DNA of 64,000 bases, from positions 1 to 64,000 of the forward strand of contig JACJYO010000013.1 in the NCBI GenBank assembly GCA_020636075.1, in the 5' to 3' direction. Within the stretch, counting starts at the first letter, position 1. The number at the start of each line of letters is the position of its first letter. The notes under the pieces were generated by a model, which was not told the origin of the DNA, did no database searches, and was given only the letters and a program-made list of their open reading frames with translations. Shown here piece after piece: positions 33,821 through 43,149 of the stretch. The stretch comes from Lewinellaceae bacterium (GTDB lineage: Bacteria; Bacteroidota; Bacteroidia; Chitinophagales; Saprospiraceae). The position numbers were made by a program, and so were the translations under genes.

Positions 33821-35191
33821 TTACTCGGCGAAAGTAAAAAGATTCAGCTTGTAAAGGCGCCGGTTGGGAATATTGACATTGGGTTGGCCGATGAAGTAAA
33901 GCATCCCGTTGCGCATTTTAAAATTGTTGGAGAGGTAGGGAGCGATACTCGGGGTGTAAGTTTTTCGAATGCCGCCGGTATCCAGGTTCAATTCTTTGAG
34001 CACCAGGGCGCCACCTCCAGCGCTAAAACGGCCGTACACGCGTTCCAGTGCGGCATCTACCAAGACTTCTTTTCGCCAGCCTGCACTGTGGTGATAGGCA
34101 AGTGCAGTGGTTTTGTCTTGCCGGGGTTCCATGGCGATCCGGAGCAGTTTGTCGTTCACATGATCGAACAAATAAATCCACGGACCCACTTTGATCAGCG
34201 GGGCATATACGGAGTCTTGGGCGAGTGTGCTGAAAAAGCCAATTGCCGAGATCAGGCCATTGGTTTCTGCCATTTTGGTGAGGTTTTCAGGACGAAGGAC
34301 CTGTACAGGATCGCTTAGCGAACTGTACCCATCGAGGATGTCGTCGCGATCTAAATCGGGAATAGTTCGCATATAAGCAGCGAGTATTTCACGGTGCCGA
34401 CGCAACAACTCCGCTTCGGCCACTTCATCCCGGACGATAGCCAGCAAATGTTGCTGCCGGTCGGGGTCGTAGTACACGTATTGTACCGACTGCCGATAAG
34501 CGCCTGTTTTTTGATAAAAATAATACCCGTTTTGCTCCAGTACGCAGGGTTTGACCAGATTGTAAAACAATTCGGCGGTGTAGCGTGGAAACGTATCAAT
34601 CCGATTGCCGGCAAGCGTAATTTCCCAGGCATGGTGCTCGCTCACCACATGCAGGTCGCCGGTACAGCTGCGGTGTAGCAATGTTGCCGGTTCGGGTAAT
34701 TGCAGCTCGGTCAGGCGGCGACCGTTGTCGTCGGTCAGTTGCAACAGGTGTTTTTTGCCAAGTTGGACCAACAGCAGCAGGTCTTCGCCGGCGAACGCAT
34801 AGTCGAGCAGATTGGAGCGAAAATCTTCCTGAAAAACCGACACCATAGGTTTACTGGTGATGGCGATTTCCGGCAAGTCTACGGCGTTGGATTTTAAGCG
34901 AATATCCAGTCGGGCAGTTTGCCCGCTAAACCGGACGGTGTCCAGGGCGATCCGTTGTGGAAAATAACCGATGCAGCGCACCGTCAGCCAGCCGGTTTTT
35001 GAAGTGATTTCCAGGTTAAAGCGCCCGGCGGCGTCGGTCACGGCCTGCCGGTTATCGGTTTGCAGGGTGGTACCGGGCAGCGCCTCGCCGTTTTCGTCGA
35101 GTACCCGACCGCGGATTTGAAAGGTTGTTCCCTGGGCGCAGACAACCTGCATGCTGATCGTGAAGAGTAGGAAAAGGATTAACCGTTGCAT
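33821..35191 (-). CDS. CarboxypepD-regulatory-domain protein with beta-propeller-like body
   Basis: A 456-aa exported protein. Signal peptide 1-20, then a carboxypeptidase-regulatory-like (TonB-plug-adjacent type) beta-sandwich (about 22-105: QIRGRVLDENGEALPGTTLQ, DAAGRFNLEITS). Residues 110-456 contain repeated YIYLFD-type strands that look like a propeller or sensor domain but match no family I know. It has no C-terminal sorting signal. It could be a periplasmic sensor linked to the histidine kinase operon 280 bp away on the other strand, but this is only proximity. Confidence 0.65.
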   Translation of the reverse strand: MQRLILFLLFTISMQVVCAQGTTFQIRGRVLDENGEALPGTTLQTDNRQAVTDAAGRFNLEITSKTGWLTVRCIGYFPQRIALDTVRFSGQTARLDIRLKSNAVDLPEIAITSKPMVSVFQEDFRSNLLDYAFAGEDLLLLVQLGKKHLLQLTDDNGRRLTELQLPEPATLLHRSCTGDLHVVSEHHAWEITLAGNRIDTFPRYTAELFYNLVKPCVLEQNGYYFYQKTGAYRQSVQYVYYDPDRQQHLLAIVRDEVAEAELLRRHREILAAYMRTIPDLDRDDILDGYSSLSDPVQVLRPENLTKMAETNGLISAIGFFSTLAQDSVYAPLIKVGPWIYLFDHVNDKLLRIAMEPRQDKTTALAYHHSAGWRKEVLVDAALERVYGRFSAGGGALVLKELNLDTGGIRKTYTPSIAPYLSNNFKMRNGMLYFIGQPNVNIPNRRLYKLNLFTFAE

Positions 35192-35470
35192 GTGTCCAAA
35201 ATTCGATTGTTTTCCACAGATTTTTTAATCGCATTTTGCAAGTGCCTTGCTTGCCGATGCCAATGCGCCACTTTAGCGAGGGAATGCATTGCCGTTTCGC
35301 ATTGGTATGTTTTCTGCAATTAGCTGCCACCGGTTGTTTTATTGGAGCGTCTACCTCCGCTATTATATGTCCGGAGTTACATTTCCAAAAATTCCGACCT
35401 TTAGGCATTTGTAAAAAATAGTGCGCTCCTTTGTAGCTGAAACTGTTTGAGCAAGTTAAGGGGCATTGTC

Positions 35471-38008
35471 ATGAGAAAACCATTTCGCAGCGAAGTTTTC
35501 AATTATGCACTTTGGGGCGCCTTGTTTGGCCTTTGTTTCCCGGTGATTGCTTCTGTCATTGAGGCCTACGCCTTGTTTGGCGCCTTGACTTGGGAGCATG
35601 TACTTGCCGTACAGGCGCAATCGCCGCTGCTTTGGATCATCGATACTGCCCCGTTTTTTCTGGGTGTTTTTGCCTCCTTTGGCGGTATGCAACTCGACCG
35701 CCTGAAAAAAAGAAATCAGGACCTGAAAGATTTGGCCGAAAAGGCACACCGGCTTAAAAAACGGGCTGAAGAGGCAAATAAGGCAAAAAGCAACTTCCTG
35801 GCCAACATGAGCCATGAAATCCGCACCCCTATGAATGCCATTCTCGGCATGTCCTATCTGGTGCTGAACAGTGATCTGAACGACAAACAGCGCAGCCAAC
35901 TGCTCAAGATTGAAAATTCAGCGGAATCACTTTTGCGGATCATCGACGATATCCTGGATTTTTCCAAAGTGGAGGCCGGGAAAGTGCAGTTGGAAGAAGG
36001 CCTGTTCAATATTCAGGACCTTTTTCAGGCCATAATTGATGTGGTTATGGTTCGGGTAGGGGAGCGCGACGACCTGAGTTTTCACATTAAATCCCACCGG
36101 AGTGTACCGGAGCAGCTCGTTGGCGATTCGCTGCGGCTGAAACAGGTTTTACTCAACCTGATCAGCAATGCGCTGAAGTTCACGGATAAGGGCAAGATCG
36201 TACTGGAAGTAGGCCTGTTGTTTCGGGAAACCGGGAAATGCAAACTCCAGTTTTCCGTAAGCGATACCGGAAAAGGTATTTCAAAGGAAGTCCAAAAAGA
36301 GCTGTTTGAGCCGTTCATCCAGGGCGATGCCTCTACGACCCGCCTTTTCGGGGGTACGGGCCTGGGGTTGTCTATTTCGAAAAACCTGGTGGAACTGATG
36401 GCGGGGGAGATTTGGGTGGAAAGCGAGCCGGATAAAGGCTCTACGTTTTTCTTCACCGTTGAACTGGGTTGTGCCGACAAAGCCGAACTGTCCGGACAAC
36501 CCAACCAGGACATGCTCAACCGGAAATTATTGTTGGTAGACGACGACCCGGATTCCAGAGACATCCTCGGTGAAATGCTTACCGGCTTCGGCTTCCAGGT
36601 TTCGCTGGCAGCGTCGGGTGAGGAGGCGCTGGAGATGATCAAAACGGCCTATGATGCAGGCGATGCGTTCGAAGTCCTTATCGTCGATTGGAAAATGCCG
36701 GGCTTGAACGGCCTCGATACCGTCCGGCATATTCGACGGCAAATCGAGGCTTATGTGCCCGCCATTATCATGGTGTCGGCATACGGCCGGGGCGATGTGA
36801 TCAAACAGGCCAGAGATGAGGGGTTGAATGCCTATTTGCTCAAACCGGTCAACCCGTCCATTTTGTACAACACCGTGCTGCAACTGTTCCGGGACGACAT
36901 GATCGTCGAGTTCCAGGGCCAGCCCAAAGAACAGCAGCTGCGGGAGCAGGTAAAGCAGGCGCTCAACGGCAAACGCATTTTGTTGGTGGAAGACAATGAA
37001 ATAAACCAGGAGGTCGCCACCGAACTGCTACGCTCGGTGCACCTGGAGGTCGATCTGGCGGACAATGGGAAGATTGCGGTAGAAAAAGCGGTGAAATACG
37101 CCTACGACTGCATCATCATGGATATCCAAATGCCGGTTATGGACGGACTGACTGCTGCGCGTGAAATCCGCAGGTTTGAGCATCTGCAGGACATTCCGAT
37201 CATTGCCGTGACCGCACACGCATTCCCCGGCGAACGGGAAAAAAGCCTTGCCGCCGGTATGAACGAGCACATCACCAAACCAATCAATCCGGACGAGCTG
37301 TATGCCTGCCTGCTACAACACATGGGCAGCGATGCACTTCCGGTGTCACCGACGGTTACTAAATCAGCGCAGGCCATGGAGACCAGGCTAGAACTGAATA
37401 GCGTCGATATCAGCGACGTGATGAATCGATTGGCCGGCAATGAAAAACTGTTGGTAAAACTGCTCGGCGATTTCACCCGGAACTTCACAGGCATAGACCG
37501 GGAGATCAGAGAGGCTTTTGACCAAAAAAACTTTGTGCTGGCGCAATCGTTGGTGCACAAACTGAAAGGCGTAGCCGGCAATATCAGTGCCCGCGAACTC
37601 TTCGAAACCAATGCTCAATTGGATAAACTGTTGAAAGCGCGCTTGTCCACGCATGACAATACCGAAATGACCATCCATGAGTTGTCGCTCGTGGAACAAC
37701 TCGGCGAGCAACTCGTATCGCTCTCCACGGAAATCCGGGAGCATATTCCGGAACATGCGATGAACATTTCTGCATCCGCTGTGCAGCCGGAAGACGGACC
37801 GTCCCTGCCCGAAAAAGTGGACCGACTATTGCAATTGCTTCAGGAATACGATAGCCAGGCGCTCGATTTACTGGAAGAAATTGTAGCAGGGGCGGATAGC
37901 GGAGCCGATGGCCACCAGCTGTTGGAACAAGCCTTTGCCGCTGCCCGCAACTGGGAATTCGACGAGGCGATCGAATACACCTGGCAATGGAAAAATAATT
38001 GGTCATGA
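35471..38008 (+). CDS. Hybrid sensor histidine kinase with two receivers and Hpt
   Basis: An 845-aa multidomain kinase. Two membrane helices (about 15-40 and 52-75), then HisKA with phospho-His115 in NMSHEIRTPMN, an ATPase domain with DTGKGI and GGTGLGLSISKN (about 250-340), receiver 1 (about 350-470, LLLVDDD with Asp in VLIVDWKMPG), receiver 2 (about 500-620, ILLVEDNEINQE with Asp in IIMDIQMPVMDG) and an Hpt domain with His near 695 (LVHKLKGVAGNI). The sensor part is only the two helices plus a short loop, so it may sense the membrane or a partner. Start is the ATG at 35471. The stop overlaps the next gene as ATGA. Confidence 0.9.
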   Translation: MRKPFRSEVFNYALWGALFGLCFPVIASVIEAYALFGALTWEHVLAVQAQSPLLWIIDTAPFFLGVFASFGGMQLDRLKKRNQDLKDLAEKAHRLKKRAEEANKAKSNFLANMSHEIRTPMNAILGMSYLVLNSDLNDKQRSQLLKIENSAESLLRIIDDILDFSKVEAGKVQLEEGLFNIQDLFQAIIDVVMVRVGERDDLSFHIKSHRSVPEQLVGDSLRLKQVLLNLISNALKFTDKGKIVLEVGLLFRETGKCKLQFSVSDTGKGISKEVQKELFEPFIQGDASTTRLFGGTGLGLSISKNLVELMAGEIWVESEPDKGSTFFFTVELGCADKAELSGQPNQDMLNRKLLLVDDDPDSRDILGEMLTGFGFQVSLAASGEEALEMIKTAYDAGDAFEVLIVDWKMPGLNGLDTVRHIRRQIEAYVPAIIMVSAYGRGDVIKQARDEGLNAYLLKPVNPSILYNTVLQLFRDDMIVEFQGQPKEQQLREQVKQALNGKRILLVEDNEINQEVATELLRSVHLEVDLADNGKIAVEKAVKYAYDCIIMDIQMPVMDGLTAAREIRRFEHLQDIPIIAVTAHAFPGEREKSLAAGMNEHITKPINPDELYACLLQHMGSDALPVSPTVTKSAQAMETRLELNSVDISDVMNRLAGNEKLLVKLLGDFTRNFTGIDREIREAFDQKNFVLAQSLVHKLKGVAGNISARELFETNAQLDKLLKARLSTHDNTEMTIHELSLVEQLGEQLVSLSTEIREHIPEHAMNISASAVQPEDGPSLPEKVDRLLQLLQEYDSQALDLLEEIVAGADSGADGHQLLEQAFAAARNWEFDEAIEYTWQWKNNWS

Positions 38009-39051
38009 TCGGTCTGGGACAACAACAAGACAAGCGGGGCACGGTACTGGTTGTGGATGATTCCGCAGAGAACATTGCCATTCTGGTCAATTTGCTCAAG
38101 GAGGAGTACCAGGTCAGGGTGCTGAAATCAGCCGTCAATATCACCCAGGTTGTTTCCCATTTCAACGACCTACCCGACCTCATTTTGCTGGATGTACTCA
38201 TGCCCGGCATCGACGGCTACGAGGCGTGCCGGCTGCTGCAAGCCGACCCGATCACCAAGGATATTCCGGTCATTTTTATCACTGCCCTGGCCGATGCGCA
38301 AGCGGAAGCCCGCGGCCTGACCCTGGGCGCTGTGGACTATATCACCAAGCCGTTTAATCCGGAAATCGTCAAGGCAAGGGTGCAAACGCAGGTGGCGCTG
38401 CGGCGCGAGCGCCTGAAAACAGAACTCCTGCTCGCCAACATGCTGCCCGCTGAGGCCATTTTGGAACTAAAGAAAAGCGGGCGCGTCACACCGCACCGGT
38501 TTGAGCATGTTACGATCCTGTTTTCCGACATGGTCAACTTTACCAAAATTGCCTCGGAAGTGCCGGTGGATTTCCTGATGAACGAACTTTCGGAGGTGTT
38601 CTCCGCTTTTGACGGTATTGTTGAAAAACGCGGGGTGGAACGTATCAAACTCATCGGCGACGCGTACATGGCTGCTTGCGGGATTGCCCAATATGTTCCC
38701 GACGGCGTGGAGCGCATGGTCAATACCGGGCTGGATTTCCTCGATTACCTGCAACAGCGCAACCAACAATCTTCCATAACCTGGGACATTCGGATTGGTA
38801 TTCACGTAGGTGAAGTCATTACCGGGGTAGTTGGTGAGAAAAAGTACCAGTACGATGTTTTTGGCGATACTGTGAACATTGCCTCCCGGGTCGAAAACCT
38901 TTGCCAGCCCAACCACATTTGCATCACGGGCGCTGTTAAAGAGGAACTGCCCGCCGGCAAGTACAGCATCAATGATCTCGGCGCCCTGGAGCTGAAGGGG
39001 AAAGGGGCGTTTCCGCTGTTTTATGTAGGAAAATTGGAGCGGGAGGATTGA
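38005..39051 (+). CDS. Response regulator with class III adenylate/guanylate cyclase output
   Basis: A 348-aa protein: receiver domain (about 15-130, VLVVDDSAENIAIL, Asp in LILLDVLMPGIDG, Lys in ITKPF), then a class III cyclase (about 165-345). Metal aspartates lie in ILFSDMVNFTK and in RIKLIGDAYMA. The Lys of RIKLIGD and the Asp of DVFGDTVNIASR at the purine-specifying positions match adenylate rather than guanylate cyclases, so cAMP is the likely product. It overlaps the hybrid kinase by 4 nt (ATGA), suggesting a phosphorelay that switches cyclic nucleotide synthesis. Confidence 0.85.
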   Translation: MIGLGQQQDKRGTVLVVDDSAENIAILVNLLKEEYQVRVLKSAVNITQVVSHFNDLPDLILLDVLMPGIDGYEACRLLQADPITKDIPVIFITALADAQAEARGLTLGAVDYITKPFNPEIVKARVQTQVALRRERLKTELLLANMLPAEAILELKKSGRVTPHRFEHVTILFSDMVNFTKIASEVPVDFLMNELSEVFSAFDGIVEKRGVERIKLIGDAYMAACGIAQYVPDGVERMVNTGLDFLDYLQQRNQQSSITWDIRIGIHVGEVITGVVGEKKYQYDVFGDTVNIASRVENLCQPNHICITGAVKEELPAGKYSINDLGALELKGKGAFPLFYVGKLERED

Positions 39052-39098
39052 TCCTTTGAAAATGCTGCTCCCGGGTATTGTTTTGGTTGTCAGGTATT

Positions 39099-40490
39099 TC
39101 AACGACTGTTTTTCCGGATTTTAACGGCATCGCTCAGCCAGTCGAGTACCGAACCGGTGGGGCACAACAAGCGGCACCAGATCATCGGGAAATACACCGT
39201 GAGCGCCACGCAGGCCACCGCCGCGAAAAACCAGAACGACAACCATTCCAGCCCGAACAGGTCGGGGAACAACTCGAAGTTGCTCCAACTGCGCAAACCC
39301 AGCAGCACCCCGGCAATCAGCACCACCGACAAGCCGCTCCGGATGCGGTACAAGCATTTGTCCGGAATAAAAAACCGCTTGGGTTTCACCGGGCTGAAAC
39401 GCAGCAATAGTCGCTGAGCATTGCCGAACGGGCAGACGTATTTGCAGTAGGTGTTTTTACCCCAAACAGCGCCCAAAAGGCAGAAAAAGGCGTACAGCCC
39501 GACAAGGGCCGACACCGATGTGCCGATAAACGGATGGATGAAGGAAACATACGTGAAAGAGTTGTTCAGGAAAAAACCGATGTAGACCACCGAAACCAAC
39601 TGCAATACCAACATGCCTCGTTTCGATTTTTTCCAGCGGCGCTGCAAACCGTAGAAAAACAACAGGAAAATAACGGCGGCATGCGCGATCCAGACCCGGG
39701 AAAGCACCGCGTCGACGGAAAAAAAGACGGTGTTGCCGGTTTCCAGGTAGTTGGACAGCGGGTAGGGCGTGGCTTTCCGGCTCAGGGCGGTGAGCGTGCC
39801 TGCTATGGCCTCGGAAGTCAGCGTAGCGCCCGAAACTGCATCGACTTCCTGCGCGCCGTCGGACAAGCGAAGCCCCGCGAATTGCCGGTAAAATCCCGCC
39901 TGGCTGATCCGCCGCAGGTAGCTGGCCGTTTCTTCGGACCCGATGTGGTGCAGCGAAACAATGCGGCCGTCTTCGGCCAGCACTACACCCACGTCTACAG
40001 GACCTGCATAGCCACGGATACCCTGCACCACTTCGGCGCTTTCGAGGTACAATTCCCGGTTCCCGATCCCTTGTCCGCTAAGGGCGTAATACAGATCAAA
40101 GGAAGGCAGTAGTTCCAGGTGAAGGCTGTCTGCCACAAATTGCCTGCTGTGGGCCAGTATTTTGGCGGCCAGTGCTTTGGACAAACCCGGGTTGCTCGCG
40201 TCGGTCGCCAGCAGGCCAAAGGCCGGGCGTTCCGCTTTTTTATCCGGGATCAGGCCACAGCCGAAACAATCGTCGGTTTCGGTACGGATGGCGCGGAAGG
40301 TCCGGATCGCCTCCGTTTCGCCGTGTTTAACCAGTTTAGGTATGGTAAACCGGCTTTTCGAGTGTTCGTGCCGGAGCACTTCGGGCGCTACCTGCAGGGG
40401 CCCCTTCAGCCAGAAAAACAGGAAAAAAGCGCAAACTGCCAGGCTGGCCAGCAGTTTGCGCCATTCTTGCGCGATAAAAATTTTCCACAT
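39099..40490 (-). CDS. NosR/NirI-like FMN-binding membrane protein
   Basis: A 463-aa inner-membrane protein. An N-terminal helix (residues 13-29), an FMN-binding domain (about 60-235) with the covalent flavin motif SGATLT near residue 220, then five to six helices carrying CxxxCP motifs CKYVCPFG (near 351) and CRLLCPTG (near 440), the 4Fe-4S polyferredoxin-like module. NosR/NirI proteins pass electrons to periplasmic reductases. No nosZ is seen nearby. It follows the CbiX-like lipoprotein gene by 11 bp, so one operon. Confidence 0.8.
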   Translation of the reverse strand: MWKIFIAQEWRKLLASLAVCAFFLFFWLKGPLQVAPEVLRHEHSKSRFTIPKLVKHGETEAIRTFRAIRTETDDCFGCGLIPDKKAERPAFGLLATDASNPGLSKALAAKILAHSRQFVADSLHLELLPSFDLYYALSGQGIGNRELYLESAEVVQGIRGYAGPVDVGVVLAEDGRIVSLHHIGSEETASYLRRISQAGFYRQFAGLRLSDGAQEVDAVSGATLTSEAIAGTLTALSRKATPYPLSNYLETGNTVFFSVDAVLSRVWIAHAAVIFLLFFYGLQRRWKKSKRGMLVLQLVSVVYIGFFLNNSFTYVSFIHPFIGTSVSALVGLYAFFCLLGAVWGKNTYCKYVCPFGNAQRLLLRFSPVKPKRFFIPDKCLYRIRSGLSVVLIAGVLLGLRSWSNFELFPDLFGLEWLSFWFFAAVACVALTVYFPMIWCRLLCPTGSVLDWLSDAVKIRKNSR

Positions 40491-40501
40491 CAAAACGCGA
40501 C

Positions 40502-41422
40502 CTACAGGTTGCCGGCAGTTTGGGTAGCGATATCGACAACCCAATCGTTTAGGTTTTGATCGGGCAGGATGGCATCCTGTACGTATTTGACCGAAGAAGA
40601 GCCCGCTACGTCGTCGACTGCTTTTTGAATAATGTCATTTTGAAAATAGGGGTCGTTGGCCACGAGTATGGGAATGACGAGCACCTTGTCTTCCAGTTCG
40701 AACAGTTTTTTAATACCGTTTTGGGTTGGTTCTGTGGAATAATTGACCAGATGGCCGCACCAGGCGTAGGCGATGCTTTCGTGCCCGGTTTTCACCTTGA
40801 GGTATTTGCCGATCTCTTCCACCATTTCTTCCCATTGCTGGTTGTAGTCGGCATCGCCGTAGGCAACCAGCAGCACGCCTTCATTTGAGGCATCGGAACT
40901 GAGGGCTTTCACGCGCCGTTCCACATTTTTCTTCAACAGGGTGGTGTAATCCAGCGGCGGGGTAATGCTCACACGGGCTTTGGGTTTGTACACCTCGATC
41001 TTTTCCTTGCCGATCATGTATTCCTTTGCCTTGGGGTCGGCACTGGTGCCCAGGATGACCGGAATGTCGTGCGAGTAGTGGGAGCTGACGGTGAGGAAAA
41101 TAGGCACGACGATCACGTCGTCAAAACCTTCCTGGTCAAATTCCTTCATGCGCGTGGCGATCGACGGTTCATTGTATTCCATAAATGCCGTGCGCACCGC
41201 GCTGATTTTCGGGTGAGCGAGCAATTTGGGCTTGACCGCTTTTTCGAGGTCGAGCAGCATGTCGCGCCAAAGTTTGGAACGCGAGCCGTGGTTGACAAGC
41301 AGCACGGCTGTTTTGCCGCCTTCGGGTTGGCCGGATTGCGTGGAATCTTTACAGGATAGCAGGGCCGAAAGGATGCCGACGGCCAGGCACAGGGGGAGAA
41401 GTCCTTTTTTAAAAATACACAT
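40502..41422 (-). CDS. CbiX/sirohydrochlorin chelatase-like lipoprotein
   Basis: A 306-aa protein. The N-terminus is a lipoprotein signal (MCIFKKGLLPLCLAVGILSA, then LLSC with Cys24). The rest has two CbiX-type halves: VLLVNHGSRSKLWRDM with VPIFLTVSSHYSHDIPVIL, where the His side chains correspond to chelatase metal ligands, and a weaker second half LLVAYGDADYN...VIPILVANDPYFQNDI. CbiX normally inserts cobalt into sirohydrochlorin in the cytoplasm. Tethered outside, it is more likely a metal or heme carrier for its NosR-like partner. The context is inference; the fold assignment is moderately firm. Confidence 0.78.
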   Translation of the reverse strand: MCIFKKGLLPLCLAVGILSALLSCKDSTQSGQPEGGKTAVLLVNHGSRSKLWRDMLLDLEKAVKPKLLAHPKISAVRTAFMEYNEPSIATRMKEFDQEGFDDVIVVPIFLTVSSHYSHDIPVILGTSADPKAKEYMIGKEKIEVYKPKARVSITPPLDYTTLLKKNVERRVKALSSDASNEGVLLVAYGDADYNQQWEEMVEEIGKYLKVKTGHESIAYAWCGHLVNYSTEPTQNGIKKLFELEDKVLVIPILVANDPYFQNDIIQKAVDDVAGSSSVKYVQDAILPDQNLNDWVVDIATQTAGNL

Positions 41423-41541
41423 GATTTTTACGTAATTTTTACAAAATGCAAAGGTGCGGCGCCCCCTTTTGCCGCCCTATTGCCAGAATGGGTAGTTTTA
41501 AGCGGGTGGCTTACTATGAATAGGGATGCTGGGCTTGCGCT

Positions 41542-41700
41542 ACTCGAGGCTGTCTCATAAGTCATTATTTGCGATTTACGAATGACGATTTACGAATATT
41601 TAGTTTCATAAGAAGTGGAACATCTGCACTATTGGGATGCTATTAATCGTAATTCGTAAATCCAAAATCGTAAATCAGTCCTTTTGAAACAGCCTCGAGT
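41542..41700. repeat. MITE-like element with GAGGCTGT ends (copy A)
   Basis: Terminal inverted repeats CTCGAGGCTGTCTCA (41543-41557) and TGAAACAGCCTCGAG (41685-41699), one mismatch. The interior has imperfect inverted repeats of GATTTACGAAT. The GAGGCTGTNTCA ends recur at 47443-47613. No ORF inside and no transposase nearby. It fills much of the gap between the CbiX-like start and the LuxR-type stop. Confidence 0.75.
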
Positions 41701-41717
41701 GTACGTAGGATGAGCCC

Positions 41718-42317
41718 CTACACCTCCTCCAAACTGATAATATTGTTCAATACCGCATAAATGGTGAGGCCCGACACAGTCTGGATGTCCAGTTTGCGTA
41801 TAATATTTTTACGGTGGGCATTTACGGTATGGGTGCTGATAAACAGCGCTTCGGCGATTTTTTTGGTGGAATTGCCGCTGACAAGCAGCCGCAAGACTTC
41901 TTTTTCTCGAATGGAAAGCGCATCGCCGGAAGCGGCGGCGGCCGATTGATCGGCCGGGTCGACGAGTAATTTGGCGATCGTCATTTTGATCTTTTCCCGG
42001 CTGTCGGTCAGGTGGATCAGGGCGTCAAAATCTTCGAGCTGATCGGGATGGTAGTAGCAGTAAAGGAGGCCGACGCTGTGGAAGGCATATTTTTCCCGGA
42101 GGGCCCGGATTTGTTTTTCACGGCTTTCAAAAATGGCCGGGCTGGCCATGAGTACCCGCGGCTCGACGTTGATAAAAGCCGTGTACAACTCGGCCGGGTC
42201 GCGGCACAGTTCGAGTGCAATGGCTGTGTTGTTCCGGTCGAGCAAAATTCCGGCCAGGCCTTCCCGGAGGGTGTCGGAAGGCTCGACCAGAAGTATGGTA
42301 TGTTTTCGGTTGCGCAA
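41718..42317 (-). CDS. LuxR-type regulator with degenerate receiver
   Basis: A 199-aa NarL/FixJ-like protein. The receiver-like part (about 6-120) lacks the paired acidic residues (ILLVEPSD) and the phosphoacceptor Asp region reads PRVLMASPAIF, so phosphorylation is unlikely. The C-terminal LuxR HTH (about 140-199: LSIREKEVLRLLVSGNSTKK, FISTHTVNAHRKNIIRKL) is intact. It lies 24 nt downstream of the hemerythrin gene, hence likely in the same operon and perhaps regulated by protein contact or redox state instead of a kinase. Confidence 0.8.
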   Translation of the reverse strand: MRNRKHTILLVEPSDTLREGLAGILLDRNNTAIALELCRDPAELYTAFINVEPRVLMASPAIFESREKQIRALREKYAFHSVGLLYCYYHPDQLEDFDALIHLTDSREKIKMTIAKLLVDPADQSAAAASGDALSIREKEVLRLLVSGNSTKKIAEALFISTHTVNAHRKNIIRKLDIQTVSGLTIYAVLNNIISLEEV

Positions 42318-42341
42318 GGTGTCAGTCAGATTTAGATGGGT

Positions 42342-43073
42342 TCACTGCTTGTCCGGTACCGGCTCCAGTTCCCGCTCCAGTTTTTTTACCAATGGGATCA
42401 GCACTTCGTTTTCGATGCGGGTGTGGCTGTTCAGGTCAGATTCCAGTTCAAACAATTCCTGCAAAACGATCCGCCGCAGGTTTCCGTTCTCTTTTTGCGG
42501 CAAATGCCGGATGAGGATATTTTTCAGGTCGTTAAGCAAACCCTCGATGTCCTCATGATGCTCCCCGTAAATGCCGATGGTATACGATTCGGGGGCGGGG
42601 CCGCCGTTGGTGCGATTCTGATAGATCCGGAACAGTTGTTCGATATACGGGAAAACGATGTCGTTCTCGTAGCCGATGTGCTCGGTCACTTCCTCGATGT
42701 ATTTGTTGTAACACAATTCCACCATGGCGGCATTGGAATCGTGGAGCTGAACCACCAGTTGGCGGATGTGTTGTTGAATGGCTGGGATTTTCTGGTCGAG
42801 AAAATAGCTGTGCGAATTTTTCAGATACCGGAGAATATCCGGGATAAACGCGTAGTGTTTGCCCGCTTCGGGGTTGTATTGTTTAAAGCCAAAAAGATTG
42901 AGGATCAATAATAGTGCGCCGGCTTGTAGCTGGTGTTGTGCGGCTACTTCGGCCACCGTTTGGTTTCCAAAACCCAATTTGATGCCCAGGCGTTCGAGGA
43001 TCACCAGAATCCGGTAATCGCTGTGGATGATCCCGGCCATGGAGTCTTCCCCGGAAAAAACAGTTTTTTGCAT
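42342..43073 (-). CDS. Hemerythrin-like di-iron protein (RIC/ScdA type)
   Basis: A 243-aa protein. An N-terminal roughly 65-residue DUF542-like region (DYRILVILERLGIKLGFGNQ) precedes a hemerythrin domain (about 80-235) with ligand-type histidines and acids in KNSHSYFLDQKIP, EVTEHIGYENDIVFPYIE, YGEHHEDIEGLL and LNSHTRIENEVLIPLV. Related RIC proteins repair or sense Fe-S clusters damaged by NO. The start at 43073 is chosen because the larger frame to 43310 runs across a palindromic element. A TACCTTTG box at 43116-43123 on the minus strand lies 43 nt upstream. Confidence 0.8.
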   Translation of the reverse strand: MQKTVFSGEDSMAGIIHSDYRILVILERLGIKLGFGNQTVAEVAAQHQLQAGALLLILNLFGFKQYNPEAGKHYAFIPDILRYLKNSHSYFLDQKIPAIQQHIRQLVVQLHDSNAAMVELCYNKYIEEVTEHIGYENDIVFPYIEQLFRIYQNRTNGGPAPESYTIGIYGEHHEDIEGLLNDLKNILIRHLPQKENGNLRRIVLQELFELESDLNSHTRIENEVLIPLVKKLERELEPVPDKQ

Positions 43074-43115
43074 ACTTGGAAATTTCGTCGTTGCGGTTTC
43101 AGAGCAACGCCGCCG

Positions 43116-43123
43116 CAAAGGTA
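43116..43123 (-). promoter_or_regulatory. Candidate -7 box (TACCTTTG) for the hemerythrin-luxR operon
   Basis: Perfect TAnnTTTG on the minus strand, 42 nt before the start at 43073. Confidence 0.4.
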
Positions 43124-43149
43124 AAGGAAACGGGGCGGGTTTATTGTTT

